Below are positions 33,728-41,986 of a DNA stretch of 64,000 nt, one piece after another. Each line of letters begins with the position of its first letter. Positions within the stretch are counted from its first letter, which is position 1. The DNA is taken from NCBI GenBank assembly GCA_006386115.1, contig VFIW01000034.1, positions 248,001-312,000 on the forward strand, in the 5' to 3' direction. The translations under genes and the position numbers were made by a program. The notes beneath the pieces are model-generated. The model had not been told where the DNA came from, did no database searches, and was given only the letters and a program-made list of their open reading frames with translations. Origin of the DNA: Globisporangium splendens (Eukaryota > Oomycota > Peronosporomycetes > Pythiales > Pythiaceae).

Positions 33728-36311
33728 CTACCAGTACCACCTCTCCCTCGACAACTCGGAGCTGCAACACCGACTCGTCGACCGGGTAGTACCCATCGAA
33801 CTTGCGAAGCTCTTCCAGGTCGTCGAGCAAGTACCCCTGCCACTGCACTTCGTTCCATTGACTCAAGCAGTGCGCACCAAGGTCCGACCGCAAGAGCATG
33901 AGGAGAGTGTTGGGGTGGAGGAGTCTCGTGTGGTGTGCGGGGATCCACTCGACCGGCTGACCAGTGACGTAGTGGATCCAGTGGTCGTTGCTGAAGATCG
34001 TCGGCGCGATCGACATCAGCATGAGTTCGAAGAACCCGAGTGCCTTCGTCGCTCGTGACAGCTCGCTGACTTGGTCAGACGATCTCCACCACGTGGCACA
34101 CGTCTTGAACATGTCGCCTCGCTTCGACGGGACCGTCGTCTTCATCAGCTTCTTCCACTTCGCACTGAACGTCGTGTCTTCGCTCGGCTGAGTCGCACTC
34201 AACACGCGGTTGATCACATGCAACTGCGCGAGCTCTGCGACTCCGTGTCCACTTCCTGCCATCTTGAGCGACAGAGCGCTGTTGAAAGCCAGCGGCGAGT
34301 CCACTGCCTTCTTGATGACGTGGTCGGGGTTCGTGGCGTTGTCGATGAGTTTGCTCGCACCCTCGACCTGAGTGTCTGCGAGCGCAAGACGGTCCGGGAG
34401 GGTGTTGAGCAACGCCGTGTTCTCATCGTTCAGCATCGACTCGGACACCTCCAAGATCGGAGACGCCTTCGACGCTTTCCTGATCTTCGTGTGGTGCTTC
34501 TCGACGAAGAAAGCCGACTCGGTCGATGTCTTGAGCGCCTCGGGACGCTTCACATCGACAGGGATCACTTGGTACCGAGGACCATACTTCTTGTCCGCAA
34601 CCACATTCTTCACTTCGAAGGACACTTCCATCGACTGCAGCACCTGGAAGTAGTTGGTGGTGGCAACACCATCTAGAGGCTGCGGTTGCTGTTTCACCAG
34701 CATGTTGGAGAAGTCGACTCCGTTTCTCGAGCGCTTCTTCTTGTTTGTCACGGTGGAGAAACCGTCGTTTCCATTCGTCAAGAGCAGCGTCGGGGACTTC
34801 ATTGGCGGTTTGGGACTTCCTGGTGGAGTCACCTTGCCTTGCGAGTCGTCGAACGTGGCAATCGAGAGCACATCGGAGTTGCTTCGCGGCTTGGCCAGCG
34901 CTGTTTCAGCTGACGACTTGCCATGCTGAGCTCTCTGCTGGAGCTGGGCTTCCCGTCTCTTTCCTTCCTCGACTGCTTTCTGTAGCGAGGTTTGCTTCGG
35001 CATCGCACTCGCAGCTTGAGCGTAGGTTCTCGGCAGTTGCTGTCGTTGCTGCTGGGGTTGCTCTGGAGCTGGCTTCGAGGGAGGGAACACACTGTCCGGA
35101 GACCCGAGGTCGATTCCATGGTGCGAGCGATACCCATACGGCTGTCGCTCCGACTGGAACGGAGCATTCTTTCCATGCGCCGGGTGCAGCTTGTTGTCAA
35201 ACAACACCTGGTCGCACACAGACCCGTTCACGACCAACGCGCTTGGACACGAGCTGGACAAGAAGTACATCCGCCAGGTCGCCGATGTCATCCCCGTCGC
35301 GAGGTTCACTTCGCGAAAGGTGTGGTACACCGGCTGGCACCCGAGGAGGAACAGTCGGTGCACGATCACTCGAATGTCCACGTCGGGGTCGACGTTGACA
35401 ATGTCGATGAAATACTTGTCGCCAAGGATGTCGAACTCCTTGAACGTGAACGTACCACCGAGGATGTTCACCTTGGTGCGTTCCAAGCGCACACAGGCTT
35501 CCTTCGTCTTGACCTTGACTCGGAGGTTGCCGCCGGGGAGCTTGGAGATCTGACCGATCTCGAAGCGCTGGTACAGCTCATCGAGTGTCGCGTTTCCGTG
35601 GCTCGTGCCGGCCAATGACGCCATGATCTTTTGGAGCGGAGTCTTCGCGAGCGCTCTTCCAGTCTCGATCACCATGTCGTACTTGGCGGTCGGGAGCTGG
35701 TAGGGACGCGCTTGCTCCATTCGCGACGCGATGTACGACCAGTCGCATCCAGCAGCGTACTGGCGCTCAATCGCTTCGATGTCGACAGCGAGAGGCTTCG
35801 GAGTCTCGACGCGTCTGCGAGTTGCTTCGATCACAGCACGGTCTCGACGGAGGTGTTCTTGTTGACGCAGAAGCTCAGCCATGGACAGTCGAGCGTCCAC
35901 GTTCACAGGAGCGACAGCGACAGCAGGATCCATCGGGTCGTCGCCAGAGAGATCGAGGGTCGTCACTTGAGCATTCCCGCCAGACTCCATCGGATCGTCC
36001 ACCATGGCGGCGGGGTCAGCGACAGGAGCGGGATCAGCGGGAGGCGGAGCAGCTGCGTGGGTTGGAGGAGCAGGGGCTTGGTCTGCGACACCAGTTGTCG
36101 CATTCAAGTTGCTCGCTGAAGGAGAGACATGGTGGTTGACCCCAGGTGGCGTCACCAGGTTTCCCGTTTGGGTGGGTTCGGACCCTTCCAAATTTTTGGA
36201 GGGGGATGGGCTGACAGTGGGACGAGGCACGACAGTGGGTGTGGACCCAGATTTCGAGCCAGTGTCGACAGCTGGCAGCTGGTGGGTGGAGGGAGGAGCT
36301 GGATTTTCCAT
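33702..36311 (-). CDS. LINE-1 ORF1 (RNA-binding type)
   Basis: 869 codons from the ATG at 36311 to TAA at 33702. A Pro/Ser/Ala-rich N-terminus precedes a conserved central block (ERQYAAGCDWSYIASRMEQA, GGNLRVKVKTKEACVRLE, KEFDILGDKYFIDIVNV) that looks like an RRM-like nucleic-acid-binding fold. The C-terminal half (about 400 residues) is conserved with the other copies but has no domain I recognise. ORF1 proteins of L1/Tx1 elements coat the element RNA. The frame is intact and about 99% identical to copy 3. Confidence 0.8.
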   Translation of the reverse strand: MENPAPPSTHQLPAVDTGSKSGSTPTVVPRPTVSPSPSKNLEGSEPTQTGNLVTPPGVNHHVSPSASNLNATTGVADQAPAPPTHAAAPPPADPAPVADPAAMVDDPMESGGNAQVTTLDLSGDDPMDPAVAVAPVNVDARLSMAELLRQQEHLRRDRAVIEATRRRVETPKPLAVDIEAIERQYAAGCDWSYIASRMEQARPYQLPTAKYDMVIETGRALAKTPLQKIMASLAGTSHGNATLDELYQRFEIGQISKLPGGNLRVKVKTKEACVRLERTKVNILGGTFTFKEFDILGDKYFIDIVNVDPDVDIRVIVHRLFLLGCQPVYHTFREVNLATGMTSATWRMYFLSSSCPSALVVNGSVCDQVLFDNKLHPAHGKNAPFQSERQPYGYRSHHGIDLGSPDSVFPPSKPAPEQPQQQRQQLPRTYAQAASAMPKQTSLQKAVEEGKRREAQLQQRAQHGKSSAETALAKPRSNSDVLSIATFDDSQGKVTPPGSPKPPMKSPTLLLTNGNDGFSTVTNKKKRSRNGVDFSNMLVKQQPQPLDGVATTNYFQVLQSMEVSFEVKNVVADKKYGPRYQVIPVDVKRPEALKTSTESAFFVEKHHTKIRKASKASPILEVSESMLNDENTALLNTLPDRLALADTQVEGASKLIDNATNPDHVIKKAVDSPLAFNSALSLKMAGSGHGVAELAQLHVINRVLSATQPSEDTTFSAKWKKLMKTTVPSKRGDMFKTCATWWRSSDQVSELSRATKALGFFELMLMSIAPTIFSNDHWIHYVTGQPVEWIPAHHTRLLHPNTLLMLLRSDLGAHCLSQWNEVQWQGYLLDDLEELRKFDGYYPVDESVLQLRVVEGEVVLVAGGLATRC

Positions 36312-36394
36312 GGGAAAGTCGGAGGTTGAGAGGCGGGGGAGGTGACTGAGAGGTCTTGGATTCAACTTGAGGGGTAGCCGGCAAATTGAGAAGT

Positions 36395-36467
36395 TCTCCT
36401 ATAGCTCAGTTGGTAGAGCGTGCGGCTGTTAACCTCAAGGTCGCCGGTTCGAACCCGGCTGGGAGAG
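36395..36467 (+). tRNA. tRNA-Asn (GTT), copy 1
   Basis: A 73-nt cloverleaf: acceptor TCTCCTA/TGGGAGA (one T-G pair), D-arm GCTC..GAGC, anticodon loop CTGTTAA with GTT, T-arm GCCGG TTCGAAC CCGGC, discriminator G. The anticodon stem (TGCGG/CCTCA) has a C-T mismatch at 29:41. T-rich tracts (CTTTTC repeats) follow as the Pol III terminator. The preceding base and nt 1-18 belong to the 19-bp target duplication shared by all LINE insertions here. Confidence 0.9.
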
Positions 36468-37114
36468 CTTCTTTTCTTTTCTTTTCTTCTTTTTTCTTCG
36501 TTTTTTTCTTCTTTTTTCCTTCTTTTTCTTTTGCGTGTTCCGTTCTCGCCCGATCCGTCTTGCTTGTGCGCGCGGAATTGCGCCTTCTGCCGCTCCCGAC
36601 CAACGAGAGACGTGCGCGAGCGTCTCTCGCTCCTGTGTGGTCGGTCGTGGCGGGATCTGAGCTCGGAGCTCGCTTGGAGCTCGCCTGACCACTCGGGGAC
36701 GCGCACGCGTTGTTTTACCTTCAAACTACCAAACCGCCGAGCTGCCGAACGACGCGAACAAGAAAGGTGCAATGTAACTTGCGATGTCAAGAAATGAGAT
36801 CAAGGGTCTCTGGCGCGTCGCGACGCGGTGAGTGGTCCGGTGGACGGATCAAGAGCGTTTCGGCCATTTGGTCGGTTGCCGGACCCGTGGTGTGCGCGGG
36901 GGATTGCGTTTGGCGCGGCGGCATTGGCGCGTTGGCTGTGGTCGTTCGAGCGTACTTGTGGGTCGTTTTGTGTGGGAGAGGTGTGGTTGTGTGTGTTGAC
37001 GTGGTGGTGCGTGTGTGGTTGTGTGTGTGTTGTGTGTGTTACGTTGTGGCGTTGCGGCGTTGTTGTGTGTGTTGTTAGCTTGATGTTTTGTGTGTGCGTG
37101 TATGTTGGGCATGC
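36468..37114 (+). repeat. tRNA-Asn array spacer, copy 1
   Basis: About 650 bp starting with a TTC/TTTC pyrimidine tract, then a GC-rich part, then a GT-rich run ending TGTTGGGCATGC before the next tRNA. It is almost identical to 44790-45440 and more distantly similar to 53697-54317 and 54391-54738. The tRNA plus spacer is a tandem unit of about 700 bp. Open frames in it on both strands are by-products of base composition. Confidence 0.85.
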
Positions 37115-37133
37115 TTCTCCTATAGCTCAGTTG
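37115..37133 (+). repeat. target-site duplication, left copy (LINE-2) = tRNA-Asn stub
   Basis: TTCTCCTATAGCTCAGTTG, 19 bp, equal to 44716-44734. It is preceded by the native array flank GGGCATGC and followed by non-tRNA sequence AAAGGTTG. It covers tRNA nt 1-18, so a tRNA-Asn gene was split here between G18 and G19 of the D-loop. Confidence 0.9.
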
Positions 37134-37268
37134 AAAGGTTGTCTATATTACTAGAATTAGACCGAGTGACTACTCAATCTACCTAGCTGAAGACTATTTA
37201 AATACCATACTATACACTAAATATGTATACTACTGGATACCGCGGGTGTATACCTGTGGACCGTCGAA

Positions 37269-37289
37269 TTTTTTTTTTTTTTTTTTTTT
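37269..37289. repeat. poly(T)21 (poly(A) of LINE-2 sense strand), internal
   Basis: 21 consecutive T on the plus strand; 22 T at 45595-45616 in LINE-3. In the LINE sense this is a poly(A) run, but it lies 135 bp before the element's actual junction with the tRNA stub, so it is not the terminal tail. Confidence 0.85.
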
Positions 37290-37329
37290 GGAACAACCTG
37301 GTTTGAGCAAAAGATCGCTGATTGTGGAT

Positions 37330-37402
37330 GGTCATGCAGCTCAAATGGTATAGTACCGGGTTCCCAACCTGGAGGTCGCGGGTTCGATCCCCGCCGTGGC
37401 CA
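37330..37402 (+). tRNA. tRNA-Gly (CCC) inside LINE-2 3' region, antisense to LINE
   Basis: A 73-nt cloverleaf: acceptor GGTCATG/CGTGGCC (two G-T pairs), short D-stem, anticodon stem CCGGG/CCTGG with loop TTCCCAA (anticodon CCC), perfect T-arm GCGGG TTCGATC CCCGC, discriminator A. The internal A and B boxes look intact. No T4 terminator follows closely, so a Pol III transcript would extend beyond the tRNA. It could be a captured tRNA gene or a tRNA-derived SINE-like promoter. Confidence 0.75.
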
Positions 37403-37837
37403 AACTTGGAAATCACAGAATAACTTCCGTAATTTAACCGTTGTGAATCCGTAATTTATCTGTTTCTTGCAGGCTTGGGCTCATTCGTCAATTTGCGTCG
37501 TCGAGAGCAGGTGCCGACTGGAGAGTGATGGTCGCTGGTGCTTCTGAGGAAGAGTACTCAGGGAGGGAGGAACCTGATACCGTGTCCATAATGCAATCGG
37601 CTGAGCCGCGCCGTAAGGCGGAGGTGTCGGAGGGCACAGGCTCGGTTGATGGGGATTCCCAACGTGAGATCTCCGACTCAGGAGAATCAGAGAGCAGCTC
37701 TTCAGTGGTGTCAGCATCCGATGAGGAGTCCTCAAGGGTCTCCTCCAGCAAGGAAGGAGCAAGCGGCGACGGTACTGATGAGACTGCGGCAACAGCTGTG
37801 GAGGTCGAGATTGGAGCTTTGAGGCAGAGTTGGCGGC

Positions 37838-40800
37838 TTACCGTTGCCGAATCTCGAACGTGGTTGTATGAGTTGCCACGAAATCTCCAAATGGCTGGTA
37901 CGTCTTCATCTCTCGAATGGCCTTTTGCAGTGTTGTCGCTTGCACTGACTCGTATTTTTTCCTCATGTAGTGGCGAGTATGCGCACTCATCGTTGCGAAG
38001 ATCACCGACAGCGCAGGAGCAGTCGGAGTGGGTTGTCTTCCGTCGAACAAGCACCGATTGCGATCCGACCAGATGAAGTGGAGGGTCACAGCGCGGAACG
38101 TGTGCCACACGTCTCCGATGACGTCCTCACACTCCTTCCATTCATCTCGCACGACTGGTTTCCTTGCTGTCGCAATCATGGTCCATGTCAACTGGGATCG
38201 GACAAATGGCGCCATGATGTTCCGTATGTGCTCCCACAGTCTTGTTGCGAGAGCACACTCGAAGAACAAGTGTTTCTCCGTCTCGACTGCGTCACACCCG
38301 TCGCGAATGCAGTAGATGATGCGCGGGTTCGAGTGTTGCAGGAACCAGAACCGCGAGCGCACGGGGAGAAGCCGAAACGCGAGGCGGAACTGCAGGTCTT
38401 CGAACACGGGGAGCAGGATCTTGCGAAGATGCTTCCCATACTTCACGAACGACTTGACTTCTTCGTCACCGACACTCGGAGAGTGCAGCGACATCGGATG
38501 GGACTTATCTGGTGGCTTCGGTTCCCACGCCACTCGAAGAAGCGCGCTCCTCGGGATCGCTGGGACCAGACACACCTTCGAGCCACTTTTGCATCCCAAG
38601 TGAGGGAATGCACACTCACTCCATGTGTCCGAAGACAAAGGTGCAAACTCACACACTCCAAGTCGGACCGCGATCTGTGTCGCCTCTCGGTACAGAGAAC
38701 GCAACCACTGGGATTGCACACCGAGAGCCACAGACGCGAGAGTGAGGTCGAGGTGCCGTTGGACGAAATCGGACTCGCTCGGCCAGGAAGCACCATTGCT
38801 CATGAAGTCGACCAGCGAGCGCAAGCCGAAGACCCTCGAGATGTGCAGACGGAACCCGCGCTGGGGTTCTGGCACCATCCCGATGCACCGACGGTGTGCA
38901 GCGGTGGTTTGCGACCTCGGAGTCTGCTCGTAGTGGAGCTGTGCATCCGAGTGGAACCAGATCGGCTGGTTCAGACCATACCAGACACGCTCGTCCGTCG
39001 GAAGGTCGTGCCACGAGATCCCCCATCGGATCTTGTACCACCAGACCCACGTCTCCTTCCACCAACCAGAGATCAACTCCCACTTGATCATCGTGCCATG
39101 TCGAAGAGGAGAGACCGTGAGGAAGTCGAGCGCCGTGCGTCGACCGACTCGAGGAAGAACCGCTGTGAGCAGCTCCGCACTCGGTGTCGTCCAGCTTCTC
39201 TCGTCTGGCTTGCTCGCTGCTCGCATGAACTGGAGCAGATGCTGGAGGCGTTGCCGCTTCAGTTGCGCTTCGATGCTTGGGATGTGCAGACCACCCTCAC
39301 TCCTCGGGAGATACAAGAACTCCTTCGGAATGAGCTGGATGTGGCTTGCATCTCGATCGTGCTTCCGACTCAAGACGAACCGATTCAGCATCGACTGCCA
39401 CCTCTTCACGACCGACGACGGGATCGACACGTGTTGGGTGTAGTGCCACAAGCGAGATAAGACCATCGTTTGCGCCACAAGAAGACGACCGCGAAGAGTC
39501 CTTGCTCGTCTGTACCACATCTTGAAGCCGTCGTAGAAGCGTTGCTCGAGGAAGTTGACGATGTCGTCGTTGACTGGCGACTGACTGAAGGGGATCCCGA
39601 GGAACTTGACCGACTCGGCTCGACCAAGCACATGCACACCAGGGAGCTGGGGACAGATCTCGTTCCGATTCAGCGCCATCAGGTTCGACTTGCCAAGGTT
39701 CAATTTCGCGCCAGACCCGTTGCAGTACTCCTCCACGAGCTCAAGCTGCGCTTGCACACTCGCAATGGAGCCTCCCAGGAGAGTCGTGTCGTCCGCGAAG
39801 AAGACACTGGTGGATGTGTGATCCTCGGTGAGGCACACTCCGAACTCTTCGTGGGACCGCAGCAGGTTTCCCAGTGGCTCGATCGTGAGAAGGAAGAGAA
39901 GCGCAGAGAGCGGGTCGCCTTGCTTCACTCCCCGTGTCGGGAACAGCACAGGCTGGATGTTCTGGTTGATGACGAGGTGCGCTTGCGGCTCGGTGTACAG
40001 CAGTCTCACCCACTGCACAAACTCCGAACCACACCCCATTCGCTCGAGCAGCCGGAACATGTAGTCCCAGTTCACTCGGTCGAACGCCTTCTCGAAGTCC
40101 AAGAACAGAGCATACGCTTCTTCGTCTCGACTCGTCACCAGGTCTTGGAGATCCGCGAGGAACCGCACATGGTGGTGGATCGATCGACCTTTGACGAATC
40201 CCTTTTGGTCGGGGTGGATCAAGTCGAGAATCACCTGCTGCAGTCGGTATGTCAGCGCCTTCGACAACACCTTCACATCGACCTGCACGAGTGCGATCGG
40301 TCGGTAGTTGCCAGGCTGCGCTCGCGAACCCTTCTTGTGCAGCAGCACCACTGCCGACTTGCGTTGAGATGGAAGCAGCACGCCTCGTCGAAGCCGATCA
40401 TTGAACACGATGCTCAAGCACTCGCCAAACACGTCCGGAGCGACCTGGTAGAAACCAGCAGTCAAGCCGTCCATGCCAGGAGCCGACGTCGCCTTCATGT
40501 GTCGAATCGCTTCCGCCAGATCGTGAGATGTGACTGGTGCATTCAGGATGTCTCGATCCGTTTCCGACGTGAACCGAACGATGGAGTCGAGAAGCTTGCG
40601 TTGCATGGTTTCGTCGGGTGGAGGAGCTCTTCCTGCTGGACTGTCGGGATCTCCCATCTCGGACCCCCAGTGTTCCAGGAAGCGAAGCGATATCTCTTGA
40701 GGATTCGATGAGACACTTCCACTCGGTGTCACCACCTCCTCGATCGAGACCCTTCTCAAGCTCGTGTCCAGCGGACGGAAGAAGTGCTTGGTGGACTTTT

Positions 40801-41986
40801 CAGAGTTGGCCGCTTGGAAGTCGAACGCAGTGTCCTGGTTGTATTGACTTGTCCTCGTGACCGTCTCCTTGTACATCTTCATGGCTTCTTCGAACTCGCT
40901 GCGATTGTTCTCGGTCGACACATCTCGATAGCGAGCAGCCGCTTGGTCCAACGCCGCTTGAGCCTCTTCGATCGCAGCTGTGTCTTGCATCCGCAGTTTC
41001 TTCTGCACGTCTTGCAGCTGGGTCTTGATGCTCGCCTTCCACTGCTCCCAGATTTTACCTGGGTTCGTCGAGGTGCGCAGCTCATCTCGAACCAGTTCAG
41101 CTTCTTTCTCGATCGCAGACACCACCACTGGATACTCCAGCAGGTAGCGTGGGAACTTCCAGTACCCTCGACCGTGGAGCTGCGAACCAGACCGGAAGCT
41201 CACACTGTGTGCGAGGTGGTCGCCAGCATGCTTCGGCAGGAAGTACTTGGAGTCGTCGTAGAAGCGTTCGTAGAAGTCTTCCGACAGCAAGATGTAGTCG
41301 AGTCGGTTCTTTCGAGGAAGGGGACCAGTGAAGACTCGCTTGGTGTCGTAGTGGATCCGCCACGCATCGACCACACTCAGTTTCGTCAACCACTCCAAGC
41401 AGCTGGACCGACCGGGGTCGTAGCGTAGATCTGGAGACGACGAGTCGAGTCTCGGGTCCAGAGGAGTGTTCAGATCTCCCAACACCATGAGCGTCGCTTG
41501 ATCCTCGAACTCCGCGGTCTCAAGACTCGAGAAGAATTGTTGCTTTTCCTGCCTGTCGACAGGTGCGTACACGTTGTGGATGTAGATGGGAGCACACTCG
41601 ACCATCACCTTCACGACGATGTACCGTCCTGCGATCGACAGACTGGGAAGCTCGACAGCCGTGTCGAAGCCTGGGAAGTCAGAGCGGAGCACCGTGAGCA
41701 CTCCATTGCTCCTTCCTCGCGTCGGTCGATGCAGCTGGGAGTTGGGGTCGTTCACGAAGACCTTGTGCTTGAAGCTCGAGTCGAGGTGGAACTTGAAATT
41801 GGAAAGGTGCGTGTTGTCGCCGAACTTGGTTTCTTGGACACACGACACCGAGTACTTGGAGAGCATGCTCTCGATAAATAGGTGGCCGTTCTTCTTGATG
41901 CCATTAGTGTTCACGGTCAGAACACTGACGTTGCTCCATGTGGTTGTGGGCGAGGATGGTTTAGCAGCGAGTGGCCAAGCCTCCCG
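37838..41986 (-). CDS. LINE-2 ORF2: AP endonuclease, reverse transcriptase, zinc finger
   Basis: The open frame of about 1382 codons runs from just after a TAG at 41987-41989 to TAA at 37838. The first conserved residues are WSNVSVLTVNTNGI, and no ATG precedes them. The endonuclease (first ~240 residues) shows NTNG, QETKF, NVYAP, GDLNTPLDP, RLDYIL and AGDHLAHS, the metal and catalytic set. RT (about 480-770) has LFLDFEKAFDRVNW, GVKQGDPLSALL and catalytic FFADDT. A C-x4-C-x7-H-x4-C knuckle (CIRDGCDAVETEKHLFFEC) lies near the C-terminus. It would cut the tRNA gene and prime reverse transcription. There are no stops or frameshifts. It overlaps ORF1 by 23 nt plus the stop. Confidence 0.88.
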   Translation of the reverse strand, partial: REAWPLAAKPSSPTTTWSNVSVLTVNTNGIKKNGHLFIESMLSKYSVSCVQETKFGDNTHLSNFKFHLDSSFKHKVFVNDPNSQLHRPTRGRSNGVLTVLRSDFPGFDTAVELPSLSIAGRYIVVKVMVECAPIYIHNVYAPVDRQEKQQFFSSLETAEFEDQATLMVLGDLNTPLDPRLDSSSPDLRYDPGRSSCLEWLTKLSVVDAWRIHYDTKRVFTGPLPRKNRLDYILLSEDFYERFYDDSKYFLPKHAGDHLAHSVSFRSGSQLHGRGYWKFPRYLLEYPVVVSAIEKEAELVRDELRTSTNPGKIWEQWKASIKTQLQDVQKKLRMQDTAAIEEAQAALDQAAARYRDVSTENNRSEFEEAMKMYKETVTRTSQYNQDTAFDFQAANSEKSTKHFFRPLDTSLRRVSIEEVVTPSGSVSSNPQEISLRFLEHWGSEMGDPDSPAGRAPPPDETMQRKLLDSIVRFTSETDRDILNAPVTSHDLAEAIRHMKATSAPGMDGLTAGFYQVAPDVFGECLSIVFNDRLRRGVLLPSQRKSAVVLLHKKGSRAQPGNYRPIALVQVDVKVLSKALTYRLQQVILDLIHPDQKGFVKGRSIHHHVRFLADLQDLVTSRDEEAYALFLDFEKAFDRVNWDYMFRLLERMGCGSEFVQWVRLLYTEPQAHLVINQNIQPVLFPTRGVKQGDPLSALLFLLTIEPLGNLLRSHEEFGVCLTEDHTSTSVFFADDTTLLGGSIASVQAQLELVEEYCNGSGAKLNLGKSNLMALNRNEICPQLPGVHVLGRAESVKFLGIPFSQSPVNDDIVNFLEQRFYDGFKMWYRRARTLRGRLLVAQTMVLSRLWHYTQHVSIPSSVVKRWQSMLNRFVLSRKHDRDASHIQLIPKEFLYLPRSEGGLHIPSIEAQLKRQRLQHLLQFMRAASKPDERSWTTPSAELLTAVLPRVGRRTALDFLTVSPLRHGTMIKWELISGWWKETWVWWYKIRWGISWHDLPTDERVWYGLNQPIWFHSDAQLHYEQTPRSQTTAAHRRCIGMVPEPQRGFRLHISRVFGLRSLVDFMSNGASWPSESDFVQRHLDLTLASVALGVQSQWLRSLYREATQIAVRLGVCEFAPLSSDTWSECAFPHLGCKSGSKVCLVPAIPRSALLRVAWEPKPPDKSHPMSLHSPSVGDEEVKSFVKYGKHLRKILLPVFEDLQFRLAFRLLPVRSRFWFLQHSNPRIIYCIRDGCDAVETEKHLFFECALATRLWEHIRNIMAPFVRSQLTWTMIATARKPVVRDEWKECEDVIGDVWHTFRAVTLHFIWSDRNRCLFDGRQPTPTAPALSVIFATMSAHTRHYMRKKYESVQATTLQKAIREMKTYQPFGDFVATHTTTFEIRQR

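Larger units (their letters stand above)
33285..36393 (-). mobile_element. tRNA-Asn-targeted LINE, copy 1 (5' half only)
   Basis: A minus-strand non-LTR element. The right (5') end begins CTTCTCAATTTGCCGGCTAC, directly against TTCTCCTATAG of the tRNA-Asn gene at 36395, the same junction as copies 2 and 3. The left part of ORF2 is lost at the element B LTR. It is nearly identical to LINE copy 3 (offset 17229) across the retained region. Confidence 0.85.

Noticed and set aside
36960..37080. GT-rich tract as a possible promoter or recombination hotspot
   Set aside because: Simple-sequence repeat present in all spacers; no independent signal of function.
36406..37154. several open frames on both strands in the tRNA spacers (also 44728-45480 and 53591-54739)
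   Set aside because: They run through tRNA genes and pyrimidine/GT tracts and repeat with the spacer; composition artefacts, not genes.
37488..38108. 206-codon minus-strand frame downstream of LINE-2 ORF2 (and 45815-46435)
   Set aside because: It overlaps the ORF2 end in another frame and lies in the 3' UTR; possible but no domain, and the acidic Ser-rich pattern occurs in other frames too.
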